Origin: Eutreptiella sp. 'Long Island Sound 2002'
Lineage: Eukaryota; Euglenozoa; Euglenophyceae; Eutreptiales; Eutreptiaceae
DNA length: 64,000 nucleotides
Assembly: GCA_964036045.1 (NCBI GenBank)
Contig: OZ038378.1
Location: forward strand, 36,519,228 to 36,583,227
Reading direction: 5' to 3'
The notes under the pieces were generated by a model. That model saw nothing but the letters and a program-made list of their open reading frames with translations. It searched no databases and was not told the origin of the DNA. Of the stretch, positions 46,228-56,845 are shown piece by piece. The number at the start of each line of letters is the position of its first letter. Position 1 is the first letter of the stretch. The position numbers were made by a program, and so were the translations under genes.

Positions 46228-48734
46228 ATGGGGATCGTGGAGTGGGAGGCGATCGTGCCCGATACGGCGTGCAGATGGATAACGGCTACCGCCCCGAGCC
46301 CAATACGGCCGCCACCGGCGTGCCAACGCGTCCTACGAACAGTCCCCCCCTTGGCCCCCCGCCACGGCCTCACACGAGATGTGTGGCGGGCCCTGCTGAG
46401 CCACCCCAGGGAATGGATGACGACTCCGGGCACACGATATCCACCGGGGCCGGTGCTTGAGCAACTCACGGCCCCCACAGCCGGAGTCCGCCACGTCCTG
46501 GACACGGCATCGGCCCCGACGGAAGGGCTCACCCACGAGGTGCTTGACCTGGCGCTGGAACCCCTGCGGGTACTCTACCCGCAGGCCCATATCCCGTCGG
46601 CGGGTACGTCCAACCAGCTCGCCCGCCTAGGACTACAGCACCGCGTCGAGGCCGCTGACGAAGGAGGCGTGGTGGGACAGTGGCCGGCAATCTGCAACCC
46701 GTCCACCGTGCAAGGCCACTGGTACCTGCACCAACTCCTCTTCCTCCCGCGGGCGGCCCCCGAGCATCGCCGGCAGGACCCAGACGACACACATTCGGAG
46801 CGCCCGGGCGCATACAGCTTCCCACAGCCGGTCCACCCGCCCTCCTGCAAGGGCAGGGCCAGGAGGCACTGCTGCAGGGGCCCCCGTTTGACGCGACCAC
46901 CGCAGTGCAGCAAAGGGGACGCCGCAGGACGGAAGGGGCCGAACCGGACCGCACAAACTGCAGGGTGGTGGCCTGGACCGCGGCCTGCAGGCACCTCGCC
47001 CAGGACACCACAGGACTTAGGCCGTACCGGCCGGCGGACTGCAGGGGGCTGGCGTCCATGGTGGCGGGGGTCACCATGGGACCCGGGGCGGCCTGGTCGG
47101 CGCGCTTGGTGCCCCACGTCCCCTGCCAGGATGTGCGAGCCCGCCAACCTGCCACGACGCACGCACAAACGGCGCCCCTCACGGCGGAGCAGCTGTACGC
47201 CGTCGGAGCGGCGCTACTGGCTGACGGCAGGGAAAGCTTTGTCCACTATCACCACCCCGCACAGATCGCGGGCAGCATACAAGGGCCGCAGCGCGAATCA
47301 CCCGATCCGTGGCACGCCACGCTCCGTGAGCGCACCCGCATCAGGGACACGGGCGGCGGAACACCCCCTCTCGGACCCCAGCAGGGGGAAGCGCTGGTGA
47401 TGCAGACGGCGGGCTACCAAGGCATCCTGCACGGCCACGCCGGCGGCTACCGGTCGCATATCCTAGCCGAAGGCAAATGGACCGTCTGGCATGGCACCAC
47501 CAGGCAAGGGGCCTTCCTGCCCCACGTCAATTGGCGGCAGGCGCCCACCCAGGGCTACTATATGGCTGCGGACCCCTGGCCGCTGGCAGTCCTGCTGCAC
47601 ACCATCAGCGCACCAAGCAGGCGGCAGCAGCCAGGATGGACCAACTCCCCCACGCTGTTCTGGCGCCCCGACGAATAGGAGCATCTGCGGGCCGCATGGC
47701 ACTGTGACGCCATTCGGACCACGGATGTCCCTGACCTCCACGCGGGACCCATCATGCACGCCCGCCCAGCAGCCACCCTCGCGGTGGCGCAACCCGGACA
47801 GCAGGGCCCAAAGTGGGTGCTCTGCATGTTCAGCCCGGCAGACGCGCCTATCTCCGTCTGCAACCCCGAACGCCTGCCGGGGCCTGAGGCCGTATTCCGC
47901 GTGGTGGACTGCGCCCGCGTGATCGTCAAGGCGCTGCGGGAGGGCAACCACCACGCACTCCTGCTCCAAGCCCGCCTCAAGGACAACACCAGGGCGGCAA
48001 AACCAGGGGTTTGGCCGGCAGCAGCGCTCCCTGCTGACCTAGAGCTCCAACTGGCAGTCCCGACCACGGTGTACCACTGGCTCCAGGCCTTCCACGACCT
48101 GCGGTGGAGGGGCAAGCCCGACCGCCAAATCGGCCCCACGCACTCGCAGGAGTGGCTGCAGGCAGACGCGCAGAGTGCCACTGTCCAGGGCCTCGGATCC
48201 GCGCCCACAGCGAGGGCCCTCCACGCGTCGGCCCTTGGCTGCGCGCTGGCGCCGCACACGGTCCCGCTGGCCAACCTGCCCTTCGACCAAGCGCTGGAGA
48301 ACTCCATCCGCAAGTTCGTACCGCTCCCTCCGGCGAGGGGGGCCACGGAACCCACAAAATGCCTCCTATGTGCAGACAAGTTCTACACAAGTGGGGCGAT
48401 GCTGGAGCACCTGGCGTGGCACGCGGTGCACGCCGCTGCCCCGGCAGAAGACAAGGAAGCGGCCTCCCAAATCCTCCAGGGACGGGCACGGAGGTCTCCG
48501 TGGCACGCCTGCTACGCCCAGCCCCCCCCCCCCCCCAGGCGCCCGACAACGTGGCGGCCCCGCAGGGGAGAGAGGAGGCGGCCGACGTGGTTCCAGCCCA
48601 CCAGAGGTCCATTCCCGCGGGACTGGCAACTGCCCGGCTGTGGGCCCCCCTCGGGGCGGGTTCCCCACACCCCATGGCCCCGGCGCCCCCCGGGGACCTG
48701 GCGCCCCCGGCGGACCCCACGGCAATGCCGATGA
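46228..48734 (+). pseudogene. LINE copy 2, first open frame with C2H2 zinc finger
   Basis: ATG at 46228 opens a frame whose first 215 codons are helical and Trp/His/Pro-containing (REWMTTPGTRYPPGPVLEQL, GHWYLHQLLFLP). Near 46845 sensible sequence moves one base back. It continues to 48734, interrupted only by TAG at 47676-47678, where copy 1 has GAG. The C-terminal part carries a classic zinc finger, C-x2-C-x12-H-x3-H, at 48360-48422. Then comes an Arg/Pro-rich tail. LINE first proteins commonly bind RNA through such motifs. The endonuclease frame starts right after. Both copies share the frame change, so it predates the duplication or is functional. Confidence 0.7.
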
Positions 48735-48751
48735 AGGACAGCTGACTCCAA

Positions 48752-49328
48752 GAGGAGGCGGCGGACGACGCCCTCTGGCTCCTCTCCTGGAACCTGCGCA
48801 ACGGCCTCGTCCCGCCGGACCGGTCCTTCCGGCCCACACTCCGACGACGCCAGGGGCCAGCGGCCTGTACCAACAAGGAGCACCACATCACCGGCATGCT
48901 ACCCGAGGGGGGGGGCTTTTGCATCATGCTCCAGGAAACAGTGATCGCCACCCGGGCACGGAGATGCACGTGGCCGCGGCGCTCCGGGACAAGGGGTACA
49001 CCACCTTCTTCAGCAGCCGACTGGCGGAGACAGATCCACCTCCATCTCGAGGGGGGGAGGCCTCCTCACCGCCGTCAGCAGTAAGTACGTGGCCGAGCTT
49101 CAGGTGCTCAGCTTCACCGAACTCGTCCCTCGGAGGGCCGCGGCCCTGGAGATCCGCACGGACAAGGGTGGCCTCACCCTCATCAATGTCCATGGGCCGC
49201 AGGCAGGCTGCTCCCCCTGGGCGGGACGGGCAGCGTTCTGGGCCGACATACAAATGTATGCCACGGCGCGCAGCCTCGGTGGGAGGCACCCGGTGGTCAT
49301 CTCCGGCGACACCAACATCTACATGTAG
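48752..49328 (+). pseudogene. LINE copy 2, APE-type endonuclease domain (start of second frame)
   Basis: The AP-endonuclease fold signature is visible in three frames: LLSWNLRNGL with its Asn at about 48788, FCIMLQET with the catalytic Glu near 48930, then after frame changes near 48950 and 49050 LTLINVHGP and VVISGDTN with the Asp/Asn pair near 49305. This domain nicks the target to start reverse transcription in APE-class non-LTR retrotransposons. Two frameshifts disable it. The sequence stops matching after GDTNIYM at the palindrome CTACATGTAG (49320-49329). No reverse transcriptase follows in this direction. Confidence 0.78.
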
Positions 49329-49930
49329 GTGGTTCCATATGCGGGTCCCCACCTTGGTGGGGAGGCCCCCTCGTGAAGGATGTACTTGGGGCAGGTGTTG
49401 CGATGGTACTGGGCCTCTCGCAGTGTCAGCGTGCAGACTTCCCCCACCTCCGGCTCATGATTGTGCATGAGACGGTGCAGGTCGGCCGCGGTGTGAGCTG
49501 TGTACGCGTTGTTGACGGAGGGATCGGTGTTGTCCTCGTAGTATGGTGGTGACGCTGCGCGTACCGCCGGGGGTAGGGACGTGGGCCGGTGGCCGTGGAT
49601 GGTCTACGCTCGCCGTACGTTGGTAGTGGCCGCATGTAGCATGCGTTGGGGGTGCGTTAGGTGAGAGGCCTGGAACCCTATAGCTGCGTTGAGCACGGCT
49701 TGTAGGAAGTACGCCAGGGCCTGTGTGGAGAATGCCACGATGCGCGCTACCACTAGCGTCCGTGTTAGCTGCCATATCAGGTTCAGTGGTAGTGTGACCC
49801 GGTTGGCGGTGGCCGCTTGTCAGACCCCCTGGTATGTTGCCGTGCTTACTGGGTTCATGGGCGGGTCCCCGGGGCGGAGGGGTGGCCGTGCTGCATTGTG
49901 CACTATGGTGGCAGACTTCACGTTGTGCAG
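49329..49930 (-). pseudogene. LINE reverse transcriptase C-terminal part, inverted
   Basis: Read on the minus strand from 49930 downward: an open stretch with VTLPLNLIWQLTRTLVVARI, AFSTQALAYFLQAVLNAAIG, AYTAHTAADLHRLMHNHEPE and AQYHRNTCPKYIL, interrupted by two TAG/TGA stops, with a frame change near 49370 (to LPTKVGTRIWNHL). It is helical, like the region after the RT palm in LINE second proteins, and lies tail to tail with the endonuclease fragment. The G/T-rich plus strand here is the mirror of the A/C-rich strand around it, as expected of an inverted piece of the same class. The family assignment is inference. Confidence 0.5.
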
Positions 49931-49944
49931 CAGTAGCACGCCAA

Positions 49945-52900
49945 GCCAAGAGACGCCCCCCCCCCCCCGGGCGCCCTTGTGCCGTTCCCACTACGCGCAA
50001 AGCCAGCTCGCAAGAGCGCGCGCTGTGAGGTTTCTGACGGGTCCCCACGCCCACACCCCCCGCACCCACAGCCAGTGGGTACCGGGCCCCGGCCGCACGC
50101 CCCAAGGACGGGCGGTCGGGCGTGGGAAAGCGCCCAACCCCGGACGCCCCAGACCCAGGCAGGAGGCGCCCCCCACCCCAGGCGCCCTCGTGCCGCCCCC
50201 CCCAGCGCGCAAAGCCAGCTCGCAAGTGCGCGCGCTGTGGGGCTGGTGACGGGTCCCCATGCCCACATCCTCCGCACCCACAGCCAGTGGGTGACAGGCC
50301 CTGGCCGCACGCCCCAAGGGCGGGCGGTCGGGCGTGGGAGAGCGCCCAACCCTGGACGCCCCACACCAAGGCAAGAAGGGCCCCTCGCGGGCGCCCTCCT
50401 GCTGCCCCCACAACGCGCAAAGCCAGCTCGCAAGAGCGCGCGCTGTGAGTTGGTGACGGGTCCCCACGCCCACAGCCCCCCCACCCACAGCCAGTGGGTA
50501 GCGGGCCCCGGCCGCACGCCCCAAGGACGGGCCGCGGGCGTGGGAGTGCGCCCAACCCCGGACGCCCCACACCCAGGCAAGAGCCGCCCCCCCCCCCTGG
50601 CGCGCCCTCGTGCCGCCTCCAAAGCGCGAAAAGCCACGTTGCAACAGCACGCGCTGTGGGATTTGTGAAGGCTCCCCACGCCCAGGGCCCCCCCACCCAC
50701 AGCCAGTGGTTGACAGGCCCCGGCCGCACGCTCCAGGGGCGGGCGGCGGGGCGTGGGAGAGTGCCCTACCCCGGAAGCCCCACACCAAGGCAAGAAGGCC
50801 CCCCCGCGGGCGCCCTCGTGCCGCCCCCACAACGCGCAAAGCCAGCTTGCAAGAGCGTGCGCTGCGGGGTTGGTGACGGGTCCCCACGCCCACACCCCCC
50901 CTACCCACAGCAAGTGGGTAGCAGGCCCTGGCCGTACGGCCCAAGGACGGGCGGTCGGGCGTAGGAGAGCGCCCTACCCGGGACGCCCCACACCCAGTCA
51001 GGAGGCGTCCTCCCTCCCGGCGCCCCCGAGCCGTCCCCACGGCGCGCAAAGCCAGCTCGCAAGAGCACGCGCTGTGGGGTTTTTGACGGGTCCCCACGCC
51101 CACATCCCCCGCACCCACAGCCAGTGGGTGACAGGCCCCGGCCGCAGGCCCCAAGGGCGGGCTGTCCGGCGCGGGAGAGCGCCCAACCCCGGACGCCCCA
51201 CACCCAGGCAAGAGGCGCCCCCCCCTGGCCGCCCTTGTGCTGTTCCCACAACGCCCAAAGCCAGCTCGCAAGAGCGCGCGCTATGGGGGCGGTGACGGGT
51301 CCCCACGCCCACAACCCCCGCACCCACAGCCAGTGCGTACCAGGCCCTGGCCGCACGCCCCAAGGACGGGCTGTCCGGCGCGGGAGAGCGCCCAACCCCG
51401 GACGCCCCACACCCAGGCAAGAGGCGCCCCCCCCTGGCCGCCCTTGTGCTGTTCCCACAACGCCCAAAGCCAGCTCACAAGAGCACGCGCCGTGGGGTTT
51501 TTGACGGGTCCCCACGCCCACATTTCTGCGCACCCACAGCCAGTGGGTGACAGGCCCCGGCCGCAGGCCCCAAGGGCGGGCTGTCCGGCGCGGGAGAGCG
51601 CCCAACCCCGGACGCCCCACACCCAGGCAAGAGGCGCCCCCCCCTGGCCGCCCTTGTGCTGTTCCCACAACGCCCAAAGCCAGCTCGCAAGAGAGCGCGC
51701 TATGGGGGCGGTGACGGGTCCCCACGCCCACAACCCCCGCAGCCACAGCCAGTGCGTACCAGGCCCTGGCCGCACGCCCCAAGGACGGGCGGTCGGGCGT
51801 GGCACAGCGCCCAACCCCGGACGCCCCACACCCAGGCAGGAGGCGCCCCCCACCCCGGGCGCCCTCCTGCCGCCCCCCCAGCGCGCAAAGCCAGCTCGCA
51901 AGAGCGCGCGCTGTGGGGTTGGTGACGGGTCACCACGCCCACATTTCTGCGCACCCACAGCCAGTGGGTGACGGGCCCCAGCCGCACGCCCCAGGGGCGG
52001 GCGGTTGGGCGTGGGAGAGCGCCCAACCCGGGACGCCCCGCACCAAGGCAAGAAGGGCCCCCCGCGGGCGCCCTCGTGCCGCCCCCACAACGCGCAAAGC
52101 CAGCTCGCAAGAGCGCGCGCTGTGGGTTGGTGACGGGTCCCCACGCCCACAGCCCCCCCACCCACAGCCAGTGGGTAGCGGGCCCCGGCCGCACGCCCCA
52201 AGGACGGGCCGATGGGCGTAGGAGTGCGCCCAACCCCGGACGCCCCACACCCAGGCAAGAGCCGCCCCCCCCCTGGCGCGCCTTCGTGCCGCCTTCAAAG
52301 CGCGAAAAGCCACCTTGCAACACCCGCGCTGTGGGATTTGTGAAGGCTCCCCACGCCCACGGCCCTCCCAGCAACAGCCAGTGGATGACGGGCCCCGGCC
52401 GCACGCTCCAGGGGCAGGCGGTTGGGCGTGGGAGAGCGCCCTACCCCGGACGCCGGACACAAAGGCAGGAAGGCCCCCCCGCAGGCGCCCTCGTGCCGCC
52501 CCCAGGACACGCAAAGCCAGCTTGCAAGAGCGCGCGCTGCGGGGTCGGTGACGGTTCCCCACGCCCACACCCCCCGCACCCACAGCAAGTGGGTAGCAGG
52601 CCTCGGCCGCATGCCCCAAGGACGGGCGGTCGGGCGTAGGAGAGCGCCCTAACCCAGATGCCCCACACCCAGTCAAGAGGCGTCCTCCCCCCCAGCGCCC
52701 TCGAGACGTCCCCACGGCGCGCAAAGCCAGCTCCGAAGAGCACGCGCTGTGGGGTGGTTGACGGGTCCCCACGCCCACATTCCCTGCACCCACAGCCAGT
52801 GGGTGACGGGCCCCGGCCGCACGCCCCAAGGACGGCTGGTCGGGCGTAGGAGAGCGCCGGACGCCGGACGCTCCACATCCAAGCAAGAGGGGGGCCCCCC

Positions 52901-53155
52901 TGGGCACATTTGTGCCGCCCCCACAGCGCGCAAAGCCAGCTCGCAAGAGCGCGCGCTGTGGGGTTGGTGACGGGTCCCCACGCCCACACCCCCTGCACCC
53001 ACAGCCAGTGGGCAGTGGGTCCGGGCCTCACGCCCCAAGGACGGGCAGTCGGGCGTGGGAGAATGCCCAACCCCGGACGCCTCACACCCAGGCAAGAGGC
53101 GCCCCCCCCCGGGCGCCCTCCTGCCACCCCCACAGCACGCAAAGCCAGCTCCGAA
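49945..53155. repeat. 209-bp satellite with 8-monomer higher-order repeat
   Basis: About 15 monomers, marked by GAGCGCCCAACCCCGGACG variants at about 50126, 50340, 50544, 50760, 50968, 51177, 51386, 51597, 51806, 52018, 52224, 52435, 52643, 52852 and 53061. A distinctive variant (ATTTGTGAAGGCTCC) occurs at 50661 and 52336, 1675 bp apart, and its neighbours match too, which indicates an 8-monomer higher-order unit. A recent dimer duplication shows at 51281 and 51700 (419 bp). Monomers align with the satellite at 36281-40953 (CTCGCAAGAGCGC, GGGTCCCCACGCCCACACC). Confidence 0.95.
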
Positions 53156-53984
53156 AGGCAGGCCCACCCGCAGGGAGGCAAGCGACCGGGCCACCCCCCC
53201 CCAGAGCTAAATATGCGGAGCACGGGACCGGGGCAGGAAACGCGGAGAGGCACAAACCGCCTGAAACGGCCCTACCGGCGCCCTGCACCAGAACCGCGGG
53301 TAGTGCGCGCGCCACACCGACCCGGGGGGGGAGGAAGGCGCGTACACTGCTGGAGCACGAGCGCAGCCACACCCAACGGACACGCGGCGCGGACCAGAAG
53401 GGCAACCGGAGCGAGCCCGCAGAACGCACAGATCGCATGGAATGGCGTACCGGCTGGCAAAGAGAATGGACACCCGGACGGGACAACCTGCAACACGCAC
53501 CGCGAGGGACGCTAGGGAAGGGAGGAGCGAGAACGGGCACCGGCCCCGACCCCCGAGCCCTGCTGCAAGCGCCGCCCACACACGACCAGGGCACTGCACC
53601 CGCCAAGGCAGTAGTAGCACACAGTGATACACACCAACCCAGCGGCCAGGGAGCCTCTGCGCCAGCCCATGGGGGTCCCTATGGTGACAAGCCAGTAGCA
53701 CGGGCCCGGCAGCGCCGGCAGTCTGGGCGACCACGCATCAGGGGGGCCACGGTTGCTGAGTGACGCACTGACCAGGGAGTGGCGAAATGGGGAAGCCAGG
53801 GAGGGACAGGGCTCCGAGCCCTCTGAACTCGGGGGACTCCGCCACCAGGCACGAGGTGTGTCATGAAGGGCCCCCCACTAGGTCCCGCTGGGGAGGATAT
53901 CACGTGGCCCGACCAGATGGCGCCCCGGGGCCGAAGAGCGCCTAGTACCTGAAAAGACAAACCTCAAACCTCAAACCCCTGCGC
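53156..53984. other. Non-coding stretch; later part may be a leader
   Basis: T-poor up to about 53600, then more even. It ends in (CAAACCT)n near 53962 before the next frame. No gene supported. Confidence 0.4.
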
Positions 53985-54968
53985 ATGACCGCACCTCCGC
54001 ATCCCGCCAGGGCCACCTTCGCCGCAACTATGCCGCCCTGGGACCGATGGCCGCCAACCGCACAGCCACCCCGGGGGACGATCACGCGGGGGGCAGTCCA
54101 CGGGGAGAGCGGGCCAGCACCCACGCATGCAGGGCAAACCGGCCCGTGCGGCCCAGGCACCGGCGGCCACGGACGCCTTCAGCGGGCCGACAGATCGGCC
54201 TCCCCCCCCCTAATGGCCCCACCATGGGGACAGGACAACCTGGACTACACGCCACCCAAGGAGGACAACCACTGCCCCAGCGCGGAGGCGGAACGCGCGG
54301 CGGCCCTTGACCTGGATCTGTGGCTCCCCCGGAACTCCGACAAGAAGCAGCTCAACCTCCAGGTCTGGACACGGTGGCTCCTCCTGGATGTTCACCACAT
54401 CCGGAGAAGCACCTGCACCATGGCGGACATCATCTATGACCCCCGCAGGGGGAGGCATACCCCAGCCCCCACGATTGAGCACCCCCGCCAGTGGCGGTAT
54501 GCGGCCACCCGCCTTATGGCGCACATGGGGGTCTATACCCCAGACGACCTGGACCGACTACAGTGGCGGTGGCACCACAGGGCGGCCCTCCGCATCTGGG
54601 AGGCCCTGATCCGACACCACATCCCGGCGATCCCAACTCCCGTCCCGGAGGGCAAGCTGCCCCAGGCAGGGCCACAGGACACCAGCGCCAACGGTCCACA
54701 GCAACCAAGGGACAACCGAGGCAGGTGGCGCGCACCAACCGCTCGCACAGCCCGCAAGCCCCCCCTCCCCTGGCTCCCGCATACAGTCCACAGCGCAGCC
54801 CCCTCCGGCCGTTCGCCCACCCACGGCCAGACCACGGCAGTCAGCACATCCCGGGAACAGAGACCAGACAACCGTCGGCCCAGACGCCGAAGCCACGACA
54901 GGGGACGAGGGGACCGACAGGCGCACAAAGCCAAAGTCGCACAACGCCCTCTGCAGGGCGGCGTGTGA
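53985..54968 (+). CDS. Unidentified frame with central globular part and basic tail
   Basis: ATG at 53985 opens 327 codons without interruption. The centre (about 54290-54620) looks folded and Trp-rich (DLDLWLPRNSDKKQLNLQVW, then ADIIYDPRRG, GVYTPDDLDRLQWRWHH, ALRIWEALIRHHIP). The C-terminal third is Arg/Ser/Pro-rich and strongly basic (RRPRRRSHDRGRGD), as in nucleic-acid-binding first proteins of retroelements. No named domain. A second frame starts 27 bp after the stop, so a two-frame element is plausible. Part of the openness is due to the T-poor composition, so I keep confidence moderate. Confidence 0.45.
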   Translation: MTAPPHPARATFAATMPPWDRWPPTAQPPRGTITRGAVHGESGPAPTHAGQTGPCGPGTGGHGRLQRADRSASPPLMAPPWGQDNLDYTPPKEDNHCPSAEAERAAALDLDLWLPRNSDKKQLNLQVWTRWLLLDVHHIRRSTCTMADIIYDPRRGRHTPAPTIEHPRQWRYAATRLMAHMGVYTPDDLDRLQWRWHHRAALRIWEALIRHHIPAIPTPVPEGKLPQAGPQDTSANGPQQPRDNRGRWRAPTARTARKPPLPWLPHTVHSAAPSGRSPTHGQTTAVSTSREQRPDNRRPRRRSHDRGRGDRQAHKAKVAQRPLQGGV

Positions 54969-54995
54969 TCTTCGATATTGACAGAGGCAACAGCC

Positions 54996-55445
54996 ATGGC
55001 AGACCTGGCGGGAGGCAGCGCTGACAAATGTCCCCCTGTGCCGAGCCCCACTGACGGCTCAGAAGGCACCGAACAGGAGAGGGCGCAAATTGCCACCATT
55101 CTTCAACCAACCAAGCAGGCACACCTGGCGACGCTGGGCATGCAGACCGAACCGGCAGAGACTGCTACGTCCAGTTCGTCCGCCGCCCGCTTCAGCGCAC
55201 TGCCAGGCAACACTGCACCTAGGCCGCCAGACCCCTCAGGGACAGCACATGGGGACATGGGGGCGGCTCCAATTTCAGCACAATCGATGCGCCCCTCTCA
55301 TGACAGCGGCTACGCCACGGCCCGCGCCACCGACAGGAGCGCCCACACGCACCACAGCACACACCGGCACACACAGCAGGGGAAGCACAGGGCTGCGGGA
55401 CGGCACCCAGGGCAACCGCTCGGACTACAGCACCACCAACCTTGA
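54996..55445 (+). CDS. Ser/Thr/Pro-rich frame leading into the Ulp1-like region
   Basis: ATG at 54996 lies 27 bp after the previous stop. It encodes 149 codons of mostly disordered, Ser/Thr/Pro/His-rich sequence. It overlaps the next frame by four bases. The simplest view is that it was the N-terminal part of the protease frame before a frameshift near 55440. No domain. Confidence 0.35.
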   Translation: MADLAGGSADKCPPVPSPTDGSEGTEQERAQIATILQPTKQAHLATLGMQTEPAETATSSSSAARFSALPGNTAPRPPDPSGTAHGDMGAAPISAQSMRPSHDSGYATARATDRSAHTHHSTHRHTQQGKHRAAGRHPGQPLGLQHHQP

Positions 55446-56845
55446 CCACGCAGACCACATCAAGCATCCCCGACCCGGAGCGCACTGAGTTCCCTACCCT
55501 GTTTGCGATGCGGGCGAGATCCACGGGATCGCCACAACGCCAACACAACAGGACCGATGAAGTGATGACTGAAAGCCCGGAACCCGAGGGGCCTGAGGCC
55601 AACCCATCTTCCATCACACGCCCCGGCTTGACACCTCCACAGCCAAGGCCCACCACAGGGGACATGCACACGCGACCAGACAACAACGCATCAGGGGAGA
55701 GTCCCTCGCCTGGCACCGTTGCAGCCCGGGACAGGGAGGCCATGCCCCCCCCACCCCCCACACCACTTCAATCGGGAGGCCCCCTCGAGCTGGAGGGGCT
55801 ACAGAGGGCGTACGACGTCTATCACGGCACATCCCCGCACGACCTGGTAGGCGCTCTCCAGGGGCACTTCCAAGGCGTCCACCAAGACCGGCGCTTCACT
55901 GTGGCCCTCCTCCCACATGGAGCCACCAACATCTGCGTGCGGCAACTCCACAAACTCCCCAGCCTAGGGCAACGAACCCCAGACGACCTCATCGACGAAC
56001 GGATCTGGTGGTTCAACCACCAGCAGCCAAAGCAGGGGCGGATATGGGTCCCACACCTCGCTTGGGCACACACGCTCATCGCCGCACCCACCAGACCGAG
56101 ACCTGCAACAAGCCCAGGGGGTCGAGCACGAGCCACGCTGCAGCTGAACGCCCACGTCCTGGACATCACACCACACAATCGCCGCGCGTCCTGAGAAAGA
56201 TGGACGGATTCAGAGAGGGGGCACACCCTCTGGGCGACGGTGGAACGCTACGCGCAAACTGTGGGGCCGGAGAAACACGCCGAGCCTCCGGGGCGCGGCG
56301 CCCCCAGCACTGTCGCCATGGTGGTGTTGGGAAACGGCCACTACTACCAGGTGAGGATCACGCCTCGACCGCTGATCCGCCGTTAGGACCTAGAGGCCGT
56401 TGATTCCATGATCCCCAGGGACATGGACCTGCTGGATGGCCCCACCCCCCTGCCCCCGGGCCAGCTTCCAGACCCCCTGACCAACATCGTGTCTGGCAGC
56501 GCCAGCACCTGGCACCCGGAAAACGCCCTCTACTGCCGCTGGCCCTGGGCCCCCCAGACATGATAGCACCCCAGGGAGTGGTCAGCAACATGGAGATTCC
56601 ACCCGCATGGCCAGCAACAGGCGGAGGTCATCCCGCCCCACGACCGGGCGAACTCCCCCGCCACGGAGAACTTGTGCCCCGTCTTTGCGATCCACCAGAT
56701 CGGGGCGTTGGCGGCGGGACAGGTGTGGCCCGCCATCCACACGGAGGAAGCAGCACCAGCTGCGCATGCGGCCCTTATGTGCGAGAGCTTCGCCGCCCTC
56801 CGCACCGCCCTTGTCCTGCATCTGGGTAACCCTGGGATGCTTTGA
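55442..56845 (+). pseudogene. Decayed Ulp1/C48-like cysteine protease
   Basis: One reading phase runs from 55442 to 56845 with stops at 56192 (TGA), 56384 (TAG) and 56561-56566 (TGA TAG). The lead is Pro/Thr-rich. The folded part begins near 55800 (ELEGLQRAYDVY), then DDLIDERIWWFNHQQP and RIWVPHLAWAHTL. A protease-like order of H, D and C follows: His in GNGHYYQVRI (56339), Asp in LEAVDSMI (56402), Cys in ENLCPVFAIHQ (about 56690). Ulp1-type peptidases have W-x-H, Y-D-S and D-C-G in that order, and remove SUMO-like tags. Such domains travel in several mobile elements. Substrate is unknown. The four stops mean it is dead unless stops are read through. Confidence 0.55.

Noticed and set aside
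46228-49930. Classic twin-priming inversion of a LINE
   Set aside because: Twin priming joins the pieces so that the inverted 5' part precedes the sense 3' part at their upstream ends. Here their downstream ends meet.
49455-51271. Long minus-strand Gly/Ala/Arg frames over the second satellite
   Set aside because: Tandem monomer translation (ARPWGVRPG-type repeats) with no constraint visible.
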